In this document: positions 42,155 through 53,160 of the stretch, in pieces
Layout: every line of letters begins with the position of its first letter
How positions within the stretch are numbered: position 1 is the first letter of the stretch
Source: Diploptera punctata
Taxonomy: Eukaryota; Arthropoda; Insecta; Blattodea; Blaberidae
Length of the DNA: 64,000 nucleotides
Direction: 5' to 3'
Assembly (NCBI GenBank): GCA_030220185.1
Contig: JASPKZ010007795.1
Location: 1,325,001 to 1,389,000 of the forward strand
Notes under the pieces: generated by a model
Seen by the model: only the letters and a program-made list of their open reading frames with translations
Told to the model about the DNA's origin: nothing
The model's database searches: none
Program-made: the position numbers and the translations under genes

Positions 42155-42193
<39 letters not shown>

Positions 42194-42311
42194 TTTGGCA
42201 TAACTGTGCAATGCAATGGACATCAATAAATACAAAATTAATAAGGAAGAGTATATGCTAACCTAAGTTTTGGAATAATATATAACGAAAAATAATAAAA
42301 GTATACATTAT
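41992..42311. other. Unassigned DNA with (AAT)n
   Basis: Contains the third AAT tract (42,136-42,189). The stretch 42,000-42,130 has LINE-like codons on neither strand that I can name. Confidence 0.4.
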
Positions 42312-42640
42312 AATGTGCCGGGCCGTAGCTGAACGGTTTAATACATGATGTTGGCGTAGAACTACGTGACTTTGGCTAGTTAGAGTCATCATGGGGGAAG
42401 AAATTTTCCCCCATGAAATTTCGGCCATTATGGAAACGATGCCTACTGAGCATCATGATGAATTTGTGTAGCTACAATAAGTACCGGCTCCTGGTTGAGA
42501 AAAACCTGTGATAATGGCTTGGGGACTGACATGCTGAACACATGTCACCCATATTCTGGCCAGATGTGAATCCACCTTAACACATGTGGATGTGAGGCCA
42601 ACAGTAGGCTTATGGGCCTGTTGCGCCATCGAATCCAGAA
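42312..42640 (+). mobile_element. SINE6 copy
   Basis: Plus strand; head ggccgtagctgaacggttta, body gctacaataagtaccggctc, acacatgtggatgtgaggcc. Diverged, with no clear target duplication. Confidence 0.8.
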
Positions 42641-42689
42641 TTTACATTATTATTATTATTATTATTAAAATAATTCATGATAATTCTGT

Positions 42690-42900
42690 TGATTTATTAA
42701 TCATAAAATTAAAATAATGATATAAAATTATAAAATTGATACTTCGTAAGGTCCGTCTCCTCTACTTTGTAAATTATTAATTCTCTGTAGGCCTTTCGTC
42801 CCTTCATCAGCAGACGGAGGAGGAGATATCTACTGACCCTGAATGTAATACTGCAATTATCTTCTTTTATTCTAATTTTAGAAGAGCAAGATGAGTAAAA
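42690..42900 (-). mobile_element. Penelope-like terminal segment
   Basis: Shares with the 15,846 fragment the order aaggtccgtctcctc, then A/T-rich, then a ribozyme-like core. No protein coding remains. Confidence 0.6.
42783..42820 (-). ncRNA. Hammerhead-ribozyme-like motif, stem II lost
   Basis: Minus strand: CTGATGA, six bases, GAAA, GGCC, TACAG. Both core boxes match the hammerhead consensus, but the bases between them cannot form stem II, so it is likely inactive. Confidence 0.55.
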
Positions 42901-43314
42901 TGTTTGCAGTTGCATAAAATATTACATATTTACTTACTTATATAGATCTTCGCACTGAGCAGTGAGTGCTGTACTTGCTATTCTATAGAAGTAAAAGATG
43001 TCACCATTTATTGTTTCTGTCAAATAATTTATTTATAGTGAACTGGTTATCTCTACTGTAGCGTTGAGACGTGAATTAGAAAGTCTTCGATTGGAATGCC
43101 ATTACCTGGGCCCATTTCTTCATTTCCTAATATCATTAAAATCGGGGCACTTCCTTAAAGTAGCCAAATGCCTCGTCATCTAATTAGTAACGCGCAAGAA
43201 TGGACTAACGAGATTCCCTCCGTTACTATATTTTATCATATACTAGCTAATTCCCGGTGTGCGCTGGTACACCTAAATAAATGATGTGTTTTTGCATTTA
43301 GTTGAATAAAAACT
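42901..43314. other. Unassigned DNA
   Basis: Contains tactagctaattcccggtg (43,242-43,262), related in style to the cccggcgttgcccggg repeat at 43,718. Confidence 0.4.
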
Positions 43315-43645
43315 CCAAGCGCGACAGACATAGAAGGCCCTTGGCTGACCATCCAGTTGCTGGCTTCACATCCATATGTGTTAATCACGGAAGTAGACGA
43401 TCATCTAGCCACTGTAGGGGTGACATGTGGTCAGCATGTCGGGTCCCGCAGCCGTTATAGCTGGTGTTATCAACCTGAAATCTCTACTTATTGTAGCTAC
43501 CCAAATTCCTCACGATGCTGGGTGGGCACCGTTCCCATACTGGCCGAAATTCCATGAGAAAAATGTCATCCCCCATGGAGACTCGAACCAGCGCAAGTCC
43601 CGTAGCTCAGCGCCAAGGCTTCTTGCCTTAACCACGGCGCGGGAC
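43315..43645 (-). mobile_element. SINE6 copy
   Basis: Minus strand; well preserved from gtcccgcgccgtggttaagg to cttctatgtctgtcgcgctt. No exact target duplication, but AAATAAA-rich flanks on both sides. Confidence 0.85.
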
Positions 43646-43679
43646 TGAAATAAATAAGTAAAAGGAAAAATAAATATAA

Positions 43680-44170
43680 ATGTATATCGTTACTGTTTTT
43701 AGATACCCCGTGCTGATTCCCGGCGTTGCCCGGGAATCTACGCATCCCGATGTACTTGGCATAAATGAGCTGAAAGACAAAATTCGTTATTTTGAGTTAT
43801 CCGTAAAAGAATACCCACCGTGCGCTGCTATGATTGCCCGGGAATCTACCTATCCCGATCTTCTTGGCATCAAAGAAAGACAAAATGGTTATTGTGAGTT
43901 ATCCTTAAAAGATAAAAATATGCTGTCGCGGGCTTTTCTGTAGAGTTTTTTTTTACAATCCTGTGTACAATAAGTTTGTGTACTTGTTATGGTTTAGGCA
44001 GCGTAAGTCATTTAAGGGTAAAAAAAGGGGCTTTTCAAGATTTGTACTACTAAGGGTATTTTTAAGGGTGTAGGAGTTGAGAATCTCAACTCTCTTATAG
44101 CCTATGTTCATCCTGGGAATATCCTGAACATTTTGCAAAAAAACCCATTACAATCGGATCAACGGTATGG
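43680..44170 (+). repeat. Tandemly duplicated degenerate repeat
   Basis: Two units of about 110 bases begin ttgcccgggaatctac (43,725 and 43,835) and share cttggcat, gaaagacaaaat, gagttatcc. The end segment cccattacaatcggatcaac and gcgaataaagtacgaacaaa is of a kind I have seen scattered in insect genomes. Class unknown. Confidence 0.55.
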
Positions 44171-44212
44171 TCGCGAATAAAGTACGAACAAACAAACATT
44201 CATTTTTATATA

Positions 44213-45153
44213 CAGTAAAACTTGCTCAAAGCGGAATCACATGAGACCAATTATTTTTTTCACATTAGACAAAATTCCGCATTATAAAAAACTAAATTTA
44301 TTAATAATCTTAGATTACAGAGTACCGTATACATCTGTTTACGTACTTTGTATCAATTGTAGTATGTATGAGCGACTTCGGCGGTATCGCCCGAAAAAAT
44401 AGTTCAGTTTCGTCAGCGTTAAAATTGTCTCTTAGGCGCGTATCCTGAAATTAAAGTATGCAGTTTCGGTTTCTGCTCACTAACTACACTTTTGTCCACA
44501 TCCTTTGATTCTCCGCAAATTTCATTCCACACTACATTGTGTCGTCTTTTAAAACTGTCCAGCCAACCTGAAGATGCCTTGAAATCGTTATTCCCCAGGG
44601 ATTTAGGAACAGCTAGAGCTTGACTTTGGAGTATCGGTCCGGAAATTTGGAGATTTATCTTCAAATTACGTTCACTTTTCGTTTAATTACAATGATACAC
44701 ACGTTTTAACCACCTTTATTCCGTAAATTGAGAACAATACCTGTGAAAGATCGGTCTCAGATCTTAAACTAATTTAAGATTTTACAGTGCAATGGTTATT
44801 TGAAAGACAGGAATCTGGTATTTCGCATAACGCGTGTGCAGTGAGGCCGAAATAAAATTTCAGGCACAGGTAGAACATATACTTCACCCGGCGGCAGGTA
44901 TCATTCTTTATTGTTTTTTTTTGCATAACGGAAATTCAATGAAGTGGAAACTAATTTATATCTATGTCTTTCTGCTTCATAAACATTTTTTTCATGAGTT
45001 GTGTAGAAATATCCTCCCGTTTCCGTGTTGGACAGATTCCGTTTTATGCAATATAAATGCACGTAACATTACTATTTCGCCGGAACCAATACATGTGTTC
45101 ACATTGGAAAGGTTTCCGCATTATTCACGTTCCGAATTAAACAAATTTTACTG
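44213..45153 (-). mobile_element. Tigger/pogo-type element, degraded
   Basis: 941 bp. Ends CAGTAAAACTTG (left) and, inverted, CAGTAAAATTTG (right), each next to TA (44,211-44,212; 45,154-45,155). The left subterminal region shares cggaa with the right. Carries a fragment of the transposase on the minus strand. TA targets and CAGT tips fit pogo/Tigger. Confidence 0.82.
44345..44664 (-). pseudogene. Tigger-like transposase fragment
   Basis: Minus strand. ISGPILQSQALAVPKSLG, FKASSGWLDSFKRRHNVVWN, EICGESKDVDKSV and LHTLISGYAP correspond to the CENP-B-type HTH DNA-binding domain and linker of Tigger transposases. After a shift near 44,425 the sequence continues NFNADETELFFRAIPPKSL, which includes the first catalytic aspartate (ADET). 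The rest of the DDE domain and the N-terminal psq-type HTH were not found. The 143-residue plus-strand frame at 44,834-45,265 lies across the element end and looks spurious. Confidence 0.82.
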
Positions 45154-45188
45154 TATTACATGTACTGGTATAGGATATACATTTTTAA

Positions 45189-46166
45189 TCATAAGTAATG
45201 CCACGAGTGATTTCCAAATTATCGATAAATTCACGACTCACGAAGTGAGGAGTGTATTTATCTAGAGAATATGGAAATCAAGAGTGGCGTTTGTTAGGAC
45301 TACTTAACAAATAAAATTATGCTGTTTACTCACAAATCATTATTTCAATATAGTTATTTTAAAATATGTATATATTTAATGTAAACGGCGATGTTCGAAA
45401 ACAAATGAGAAACGTTATATTTTATTTGTTTATCACTGCAACCGATCATATTTAATGCCAAATAGAATCGCAGTATTATAAGAATGCACCCTAGTGGAGA
45501 AAAAATGAAACACACCATTACAGATTATTAATAAATTTCTGATGTCCTATTATGTAAATTTGTCAGTTATATTTTTCTGCAACGTTATTCCTTCAAATAA
45601 TACGTTTAAGAAAGTGCCAACCGGTGGTTCTTTTTTTTATGGAATAATCCATCCATCCATAGTAATTCTGCCCGACGGCAGGTCCTTCATTGCAATCATA
45701 GCATTTTCATACTATGCTTGCAGCTTTACTAGGGAATTGTAGGTGTGGTAGCTTCCGTTGCTTTCCACACCGGTGAAGGCTGATGATGATGGCCATATGA
45801 TTTCGGGGACCGTTTGGGCCTTAAAGTTTTCCTGACATTTGTCTTACAGGTGAGGAAAATCCCCGCGATAAAAACCTCCACTCAAAAAAACTGCCCCGAC
45901 CGGGGATCGAACCCGGGCCGCTGAGCGTGACAAGGCAGCACGCTACCTCGAGACCACAGCGGTGGACATGGATAATCATTGCTACGAATGTTTTTCTATA
46001 TATCTCGCAAGCAGAATCTGGTTACATTTGTGCACTATATATCAATCTGGGAGCCAATTTGATTAACATGAAAGTGATAAAATCGAGGTGAAAAAGACTG
46101 TGATTGGCTGTAAATCAAAATTCATTGAAATGTGATTGGTCATTTGGGGCATGAATTAAATAGTCA
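45189..46166 (+). repeat. Repeat D copy 3, interrupted by SINE1
   Basis: Repeat D blocks from taagtaatgccacgagtgat to gaattaaatagtca, split by SINE1 at about 45,646-45,966. The right part keeps the aatcgaggtgaaaaag and gtgattggt blocks. Confidence 0.8.
45646..45966 (-). mobile_element. SINE1 copy inside repeat D
   Basis: Layout as at 16,474, slightly shortened in the GAT-rich middle. Flanks atggaataatcc and atggataatc suggest an imperfect target duplication. It lies in repeat D where copy 1 has ggtggtatagtcaattgcta. Confidence 0.87.
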
Positions 46167-46723
46167 GTTATAACACACAGCAATACTGATTTCATCCTAA
46201 TGATTCTAGACATGATCCAGACCTTAAAGCGTCGGTAAATAAAAATTAAGTAAAATTTATTAAGTTATAGTTATTTTTTTCTTATCCCCTGTAAAATTGC
46301 TTTGATTTTGTATAGAGCTCTTTGATAAAAAGTAAAATTTCTTAATTCCGAAAAAAAAAAAAACTATATAGGATTATGACTATTAACGGTTGTAATATTA
46401 TGCACCCTCGTCAGAAAGTAACATTCTCCTATAAATTACCATTATTTCTTGCTACGAAATTTTATAAACGCTTTAGAATTACACAGAAGTCAAAACACGC
46501 TACAGTTAACATCATGCAAGTCCATTAACTTTAAATATGCCAAGTTATTAAAGAACCTTGCGTTTGTTGTAAGCCATGAGCAGTTTTTTTCTTCAACATA
46601 GACGCATATTAATACAGTTGGGGCCTTTCTCATTTTAAAGCTTTTGTTTTAAAATAATGAAATTTTAGGATAGAGTGTAAGTTTTCATAAGATGTATTAC
46701 ATTTTCTCTGAATGATGGATACA
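46167..46723. other. Unassigned DNA
   Basis: No feature recognised. Confidence 0.4.
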
Positions 46724-46736
46724 AATTACGTGCTTT

Positions 46737-47086
46737 CCGATTGAGGGTCTTTCCACTTTTCAGCGGTTGTCCTCCTTTTTACCAGCCGGCTGCTGGCCTT
46801 CACATCCACATGGTCAATCACAGAGGTAGATGATCAACAAGCAGTGCTAGGGGTGACATGTGGTTAGCATGTCGAGTCCCCCAGCCGTTATAGCTGGTTT
46901 CCTCAACCTGGAGCCGCTACTTATTGTAGCTACCCAATTGCCTCACGATGCTGGGTGGGCACCCGGGCCCATACTGGCCGAAATACCATGAGAAAACTCT
47001 TCTGCCCCATGGAGACTCGAACCAGCGCAAGTCCCGTAGCTCTGCGCCAGGCTTCCTACCTTAACCGCTCGGCTACGGCGCGGGAC
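46737..47086 (-). mobile_element. SINE6 copy with 13-bp TSD
   Basis: Well preserved minus-strand copy. The repeat aattacgtgcttt (46,724-46,736; 47,087-47,099) bounds 350 bp, and its start at gtcccgcgccgtagccgagc defines the 5' end of the family. Confidence 0.92.
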
Positions 47087-47389
47087 AATTACGTGCTTTA
47101 CTTGTTGCTGATTACTCACTGACAAAAAAATGCATTTTCTAGATCAGTAGACCTATATTAGAAACTGGTTTGAATATCTCTCCGATAACTCGCCTGTCAA
47201 TGGATTCGTTGTTCGGGGTTAAATCCTATAACAGGTGAGTGGATTTTAAATTTCTAAAATCCAGAGCACGCCAAAGTTGCAACTCTAAAAAATGATATCG
47301 GCCATTTACAAGAATTTGTACATTTTATTTGTTAAATGTAACGATTGTGACAAATAAGAAAATGTGATATTATAATTATTATATTACAT

Positions 47390-47710
47390 TAGCATCATGG
47401 GCTAGGATCAACGATTATGACTACAATTCATTGATGGTCTCGGATTCGATTCCCTGTCACGAGCATAGGAGTTTTTCCTTAAAGAGAATTATTCCGTTGG
47501 TTGCCCATTGTCTGAATTTAGGTAAGTTTAGGTTAAGGATTCTCCTGGCGCTTCATTATAATTGATAAGCATATATCATCGGGGTAACGTAATCTGCCTT
47601 CCAGGTGTCCCAAGCTAAGAATTGGATTACAATTCCGCCAATGCCAGGGAAGAAAGCCAGATATGTCGTTAAAGACACCTTGGTGGCATTGGTCAATAAA
47701 AGATTATGTA
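47390..47710 (+). mobile_element. SINE1b-like copy, diverged
   Basis: Plus strand. The head is weak (ggtctcggattcgattccct). The 3' part matches SINE1b well: ttctcctggcgcttcattat, cataccgcca-like segment, gccagggaagaaagccagat, ggtggcattggtcaataaaa. Confidence 0.65.
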
Positions 47711-47714
47711 TTAT

Positions 47715-47752
47715 TCTTATTTTATTATTATTATTATTATTATTATATTAAT
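47715..47752. repeat. (TTA)n microsatellite
   Basis: About 30 bases between the SINE1b tail and LINE-C. Confidence 0.9.
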
Positions 47753-47754
47753 AG

Positions 47755-48434
47755 CTTGCAAATAGCAGCATATCAATTATTCAAAATTGCCAGCAAATAT
47801 AATATGAAAATTTCCACATCAAAATCCAAACAATGGCATGTGTGGAAAAAACATACAACGGGTGAAAATTGAGATTGATGGAAAAATTATAGAACAAGTG
47901 TCAGATTTATCTTACTTAGGAAGTGTTATTTGCAGAGTATATTCAAACATTGATTCAAATTGATTACAAAATTACAAAATATATAATCAAATGATTGGGG
48001 TAATACGAAGACATTTTGGTAAACAGATGAGGACAGAGACAAAAACTAAGATTTACATCACATCACATCAAAAGCTGCTCTAAAATATGGAAGTGAAATT
48101 TGGATCTTAAATAAAGAAACTCTCATAAACTTCAAGTAAGCCAAATGCGCTCCTTACGATCATTGTTAGGAGTTAATAACTGGATCACCAAAGGAACACT
48201 ACTATCAGAGGAAAACTTGGAGTAACAAGTTTAAATGAAGATATACAACGATACCAAGAAGAATGGAAAAATCATCTGAGAAGAATGGCAAGAAATAGAC
48301 TTCCAAAATTGGCATTCCAATATCCCTTAAATGGACATAGGAGACCAAGGAGACTAAAATCGGTGGAAAGATCAAGACCATCTTCGCTAGGTTTACCGTA
48401 CAGGCCACATGGCCTAAAACGAATTTGTTTCATG
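47755..48434 (+). mobile_element. LINE-C copy between TTA tracts
   Basis: Longest LINE-C here. Frames with shifts give AAYQLFKIASKYNMKISTSK, VKIEIDGKIIEQVSD, LSYLGSV, RTETKTKIYI, PNAL(L)TIIVRS (frame-shifted equivalent of MRFLRSLLG), WKNHLRRMARNRLPKLAFQY, then ggccacatggcctaaaacga. The order is the region downstream of the reverse-transcriptase active site to the 3' end. Five or more frame changes; inactive. Confidence 0.82.

Positions 48435-48488
<54 letters not shown>
48435..48488. repeat. (TTA)n microsatellite, LINE-C tail
   Basis: About 53 bases of ATT repeats directly after the LINE-C 3' end. Confidence 0.95.
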
Positions 48489-48559
48489 GTAGTAGTAGTA
48501 CACATCTTATTAGTCGTTATAGGTTATGGGACTTATATATTAAAATAGATCATTTTAAG

Positions 48560-48706
48560 TCTAGTATAGAGGATATTTTGCTTCGTACTTTTATTTAGGC
48601 GTGAAGTTGGAAGACCTAGAAGACGTTGGGCTGATGCAATATGAAGTCGGAACGGGCAATTGCCTAATCCCTGGAGTGATGATGATGATGATGATGATGA
48701 TGACTT
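48560..48706 (+). mobile_element. LINE-D-like 3' end
   Basis: REVGRPRRRWADAI, then gaagtcggaacgggcaattg, ctaatccctggag and a (GAT)n tail (48,677-48,703). Only the last 40 codons remain. Confidence 0.7.
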
Positions 48707-48950
48707 TTATTTAACGCTTCTCAACCAATTCAGCGGCGAACTTAATTTCTGGGTGTGAAAGGACCGACAAAATTTGTTCAAATGCCTCATATTTCAGGGT
48801 TACGATTCTTTTACGTTTATTAATCTGCGACACGGGACCCAGAAGTTCCTTCCATTCCGAAGGAACTCGTACTAACGATTTTTACGCTGTGGAATATCTG
48901 GTTAGAACCCTCGAACCTCGGAATCAGATGCGAACTTAATGCCCCTTAGT
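48707..48950 (-). mobile_element. SINE7 copy
   Basis: Minus strand; starts (plus view) cttttatttaacgcttctc, the complement of the gcgttaaataaa end, and includes ttctgggtgtgaaag and cgacacgggaccc. The head lies near 48,945. Confidence 0.65.
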
Positions 48951-49130
48951 TCATCGGGATTAACGTCATTATTATTGCTCGTTTATAATAATTTAGTGAA
49001 ACATTTTATTACAAACATAATTGGAATTGATTGGAAATGTGTGGTCGTGCTTACAAGACAGACCAAACATGATTGAAAATTGTTTTATAACATTTAATTA
49101 CCGAGTCTTTTAAATTACTTTATTTTTAGT
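48951..49130. other. Unassigned DNA
   Basis: Nothing recognised. Confidence 0.35.
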
Positions 49131-49275
49131 AAAGTAAACCTCTACAAGTCCCTTGGGCTAGTAGAAGGTTAAGGCTTCCACCCTTTTAGGCATTCGCCAT
49201 TTAATGTCAACCCTGCGTGATGGCCGCCTCTAACCCCAGAACGAACTTATGGTACTCATTTCTGTTAGAGATGAG
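49131..49275 (-). repeat. SINE4 fragment
   Basis: Body only: cccttgggctagtagaaggt, ccctgcgtgatggccgcct, tggtactcatttctgttaga. The tRNA-like head is missing. Confidence 0.7.
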
Positions 49276-49498
49276 TCGATTTTTACTTCTGAAATAATAT
49301 ATTCTGTGTTTTTTTTTAATTCGCAGCTGTATTTTCACCTAAATGTTAAAAAAAAACTAACCAAATAAGTATTGTTTTGAACATTGTAGTACAATAGAAG
49401 TTTGGTGTATTAACAGTAGACGTAGTGTATATTAAAAAAAAACTCATTTAATACTATACATTGTTTTTCGGTAAGGGATATCATCCCTAAGATTTTAA

Positions 49499-49672
49499 AA
49501 CGCCCAGTTTGGTAGATCAAGCATGAGGGTGGAACATTAACTATGATTTGAGGGAAGTAGATTATACAGGGCATGATTGGAAAACATTAGCTTAGGATAG
49601 GGATGTATGGAAAACTTAGGTCCGTGCGGCATGAGCCTACGGGTTCGATAGTGTCAATTAGTTAGTTAGCAT
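49499..49672 (+). mobile_element. LINE-A 3' fragment
   Basis: From aaacgcccagtttggtagat to the tagttagttagc tail. Several small deletions relative to the consensus; no exact target duplication seen. Confidence 0.82.
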
Positions 49673-49784
49673 TTAATTACTTTCCATTTAAATTAATTTG
49701 TAGTTCGTTTGGAATAACATACAAAATATTTACATTTCAACTTTTGTAATGGATTATTCAAATAAACTTAATACTTAAAATCTT

Positions 49785-50285
49785 ACTATAAATAAATAAT
49801 AGTTTGAAAAACTGAAAACAACACGCTTTATTAGAAAACCGAACTAAAAAATGAGAAATAATTTTAATTTCCAACACGCTTGGGATAAAATTAAAGTGGT
49901 CAATAAAAAAATCATCTCCCAACACATCTAGAATAAAACTAGACTTATCTACAAAAAAAAATTACCATCAAAAGCGTGGGGTGCTTTTTATAGTTTTTAC
50001 GTTTTCTTCTTAGAGACTTTACTGTTACCAATATCTGTTTGTTATCAAATATATTAATCGATATAAAGCACTCCACAATTTTGATGGTAAAATTATTTTT
50101 TTTTGTAGATAACTCTAGTTTTATTCTAGATCTGTTGGAGATGATTTTTTTGTTGACCACTTTAATTTTATCCCAAGCGTGTTGGAAATTAAAATTATTT
50201 TTCATTTTTTAGTTCGGTTTTCTAATAACGCGTGTTGTTTTGGTTTTTTAAAACTATTATTTATATATTTTTTTATGTTTTAGTT
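49785..50285. repeat. Foldback of composite repeat, copy 2
   Basis: Arms of roughly 190-200 bp: aataatagtttgaaaaactg, acaacacgctttattagaa, ccaacacgcttgggataaa on the left; their complements at 50,160-50,285 and inward. The loop, about 80 bases, contains tcttagagactttactg, also found in the copy 1 loop. Confidence 0.88.
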
Positions 50286-50379
50286 TTAACATTTTACAGA
50301 ATAAGATAAAAATGTAAATATCTTTAAATTCGATACTATTGTAGTATGAGCTAAAAGTAATACTCTACTAAAAAAATCC

Positions 50380-50468
50380 TCCGTGCCGGATTTGAACCAG
50401 TGACCTATGGATTACTCAAATTATATACCACTAGAGTCCAGCGCTCTACCAACTGAGCTCTTACAACG
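50380..50468 (-). tRNA. tRNA-Tyr-like pseudogene, CTA anticodon
   Basis: Minus strand. D arm gagctcagttggtagagcg, anticodon stem tgga/tcca with loop ctCTAg, an intron-like insert of about 18 bases (contains tatataatttgag), ccataggtcac and T arm ctggttcaaatccggc. The acceptor strands do not pair. Tyr identity is inferred from the arms and the intron position; the anticodon would read UAG. Paired with 15,269-15,360. Confidence 0.65.
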
Positions 50469-50499
50469 ATTGAACAAGAAGTTGATAAGTCCGCAACCT

Positions 50500-51795
50500 A
50501 TTATACCGGTTTTTTATTTTGATTTTCTGGTGATTCTAGCCAGGATTTTAGAAACATTTATAAAATTATTGTGTTCTCATTGGTCCTTTACAAGTATATA
50601 AAGTTTCAAGTCGATCCAATGATTTTAAGTGGGTGAAAATCGTGTTGAAAGATTCCGTTACATAATTACACAAACACTTTTTTTTTATTTTCTGATGATT
50701 CTGGCCAGGATTTTGAAAAAAAAATTAAATTATTGTATTGTCATTGGTCCATTACAAGTAGGCTATACAAAGTTTTAAGTGGGTGAAAATCGTGTTGAAA
50801 GTTTCAGTTACATAATTACACAAACACTTTTTTTTTATTTTCTGATGATTCTGACCAGGATTTTAGAAAAAATTATGAAATTATTGTATTGTCATTGGTC
50901 CTTTACAAGTAGGCTATACAAAGTTTCAAGTGATCCAATGATTTTAAGTGGGTGAAAATCGTGTTGAAAGATTCAGTTACATAATTACACAGACACTTTT
51001 TTTTTCTTCTGATGATTCTGATCAGGATTTTAGAAAAAAATTATGAAATTATTGTATTGTCATTGGTCCTTTACAAGTAGGCTATACAAAGTTTCAAGTG
51101 ATCCAATGATTTTAAGTGGGTGAAAATCGTGTTGAAAGATTCAGTTACATAATTACACAGACACTTTTTTTTTCTTCTGATGATTCTGATCAGGATTTTA
51201 GAAAAAATTATGAAATTATTGTATTGTCATTGGTCCTTTACAAGTAGGCTATACAAAGTTTCAAGTGATCCAATGATTTTAAGTGGGTGAAAATCGTGTT
51301 TGAAAGATTCAGTTACATAATTACCAGACACTTTTTTTTTCTTCTGATGATTCTGATCAGGATTTTAGAAAAAAATTATGAAATTATTGTATTGTCATTG
51401 GTCCTTTACAAGTATACAAAGTTTCAAGTCGATCCAATGATTTTAAGTGGGTGAAAATCGTGTTGAAAGTTTCAGTTACATAATTACACAAACACTTTTT
51501 TTTCTGATGATTCTGACCAGGATTTTAGAAAAAATTATGAAATTATTGTATTGTCATTGGTCCTTTACAAGTAGGCTATACAAAGTTTCAAGTGATCCAA
51601 TGATTTTAAGTGAGGAAAATCGTGTTGAAAGATTCAGTTACATAATTACAGACACTTTTTTTTCTGATGATTCTGACCAGGATTTTAGAAAAAAAAAATG
51701 AAATTATTGTATTGTCATTGGTCCTTTACAAGTATACAAAGATTCAAGTCGATCCAATGATTTTAAATGGGTGAAAATCGCGTTGAAAGATTCCG
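50500..51795 (-). repeat. 158-169-bp tandem units (8)
   Basis: gttacata starts at 50,657, 50,807, 50,976, 51,144, 51,312, 51,475, 51,637 and 51,795. Units contain ctgatgattctg.ccaggat, attgtattgtcattggtcct and gggtgaaaatcgtgttgaaa. Adjacent central units are almost identical, which points to recent homogenisation. Confidence 0.92.
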
Positions 51796-51832
51796 TTACA
51801 TAGATAGATACAGGTCAAGCTAATATAAAGCG

Positions 51833-52745
51833 TGTAAAAAGGCAGTCAGTTATACAATTTCATTGGCTATTTAATTTATATTACAGTAAACTTATAATTG
51901 TTCAACCTTACGTTAAAAAGATCGCTAGAGTAATCTGGACGTGCTGTGGCTTTACAAGTGCAGATATTACATGCCATATATTATTTCGTACATGTCTTTT
52001 TGTCATTGCTTCGTATTATTATTTAAGCAGCAAATCAGTGCCATAATTATGTTTTAGCTTTGCATGATTGTTGTGACTGTAGACTATGAGCAGTTAAGTC
52101 ACGTTTGTACAGTTGGTCATTTATTTATTTATTGTTAATGCTTTTTAATTGAACGTTATGCATTGCAAACACGTCTGTTGTTTCAATATAAAGAGATATG
52201 TGGATCATATTCTGAATTCTTTACATACATTCGCTCAATGCTATTTATTCCGACTTACTTATAACTAAAACATCACTGGGAAAAAAAAGGTATGCATTTA
52301 GCTAAATTATTTGTTATGGACAATATTATTCGAATTATTTCAATTGAGGTAAATTCTGAAGTAATATAAATTATATTCCATATAATTTGGAGGAACAGAA
52401 ATTTCGCTGATATTAACAAAAATATCAAGTTTGCTTAAAAAACACCATCTACTTTCTCCCCCCCCCCCCCAAGAATAATAAATTCCATATCCGCAATTTC
52501 TTAACAGTATGATCCTTAGATTTTATTTACCTTGCTATAATATCAACTTTATCACTCTATTTAGAGATAAGCAAATTGGAGTTTGAAAATCGTATGAATG
52601 TGTTATAATGGATTTTCAAGTGTTCTAGAACAAAAATTACTCTATTAATGACCTTACGGGGAACCAATCCCCTGATAGGATTTGTCGTGATGTTCCACAG
52701 TCAAAGAACATGCTCAGTTAGATTATTGTTACCGCAAAATAATGA
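51833..52745. other. Unassigned DNA
   Basis: About 0.9 kb; only a C13-like run (52,459-52,471) stands out. Confidence 0.45.
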
Positions 52746-52749
52746 TTGA

Positions 52750-53095
52750 TGATTGATTGAGCCCCATTCATCCCTCTGCGTGACATGGGTGCTTCCCTAG
52801 TTGGAAGTACTAATTTAGTTACGCTTATTTCCCTACCGATGCCAGCGAGGAACATGTGGTTAGTACATCGCCTTGATGAGACAACTAGTAGGAAATTGAG
52901 GGTCAGTTAAATTTTGCTCAGATGTATTTTTATTCAGACTTCAGGTTCTTTTACGACCCCTAAAATCTTCAGACTCGGGATCCATGGCTTAAAGTCTTTA
53001 CCGGAGGACTTGTCCCTTGAATTTGTTCATCCTAAAAATCAATGAACTCCGGCCGGGTTTGAATCCTGGAGGCTAGAGGCAAGGACTACCGCGGC
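52750..53095 (-). mobile_element. SINE5, tRNA-headed
   Basis: Minus strand: head with cctctagcctccaggattca and aacccggccgg (B-box like), body to gattgattgagcccc. Related fragment at 19,690-19,833. Boundaries are approximate. Confidence 0.55.
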
Positions 53096-53160
53096 AGACA
53101 CCACAAAATAGTAGTTTCAGTATTATTTCCAATTAAAAATTTAATTGCGTGAACAAGCAT

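Larger units (their letters stand above)
49765..51832 (-). repeat. Composite repeat, copy 2
   Basis: Same modules as 14,699-15,842 in inverse order on the plus strand: foldback (49,785-50,285), tRNA-Tyr-like segment (50,380-50,468, minus), eight tandem units (50,500-51,795) and the end ctaatataaagcgtgt (51,812-51,827). The outer ends, acacgctttattag at 49,806 and the complement of acacgctttatattag at 51,827, are inverted with respect to each other. About 0.9 kb longer than copy 1, because of more tandem units and complete foldback arms. Confidence 0.78.

Noticed and set aside
44834..45265. 143-residue plus-strand open frame
   Set aside because: It crosses the Tigger end at 45,153 and enters repeat D, has no domain and runs opposite to the transposase.
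50657..51795. Regular spaced repeats resembling a CRISPR array
   Set aside because: Units are about 165 bp and similar over their entire length, with no short repeat and unique spacers; the genome is eukaryotic.
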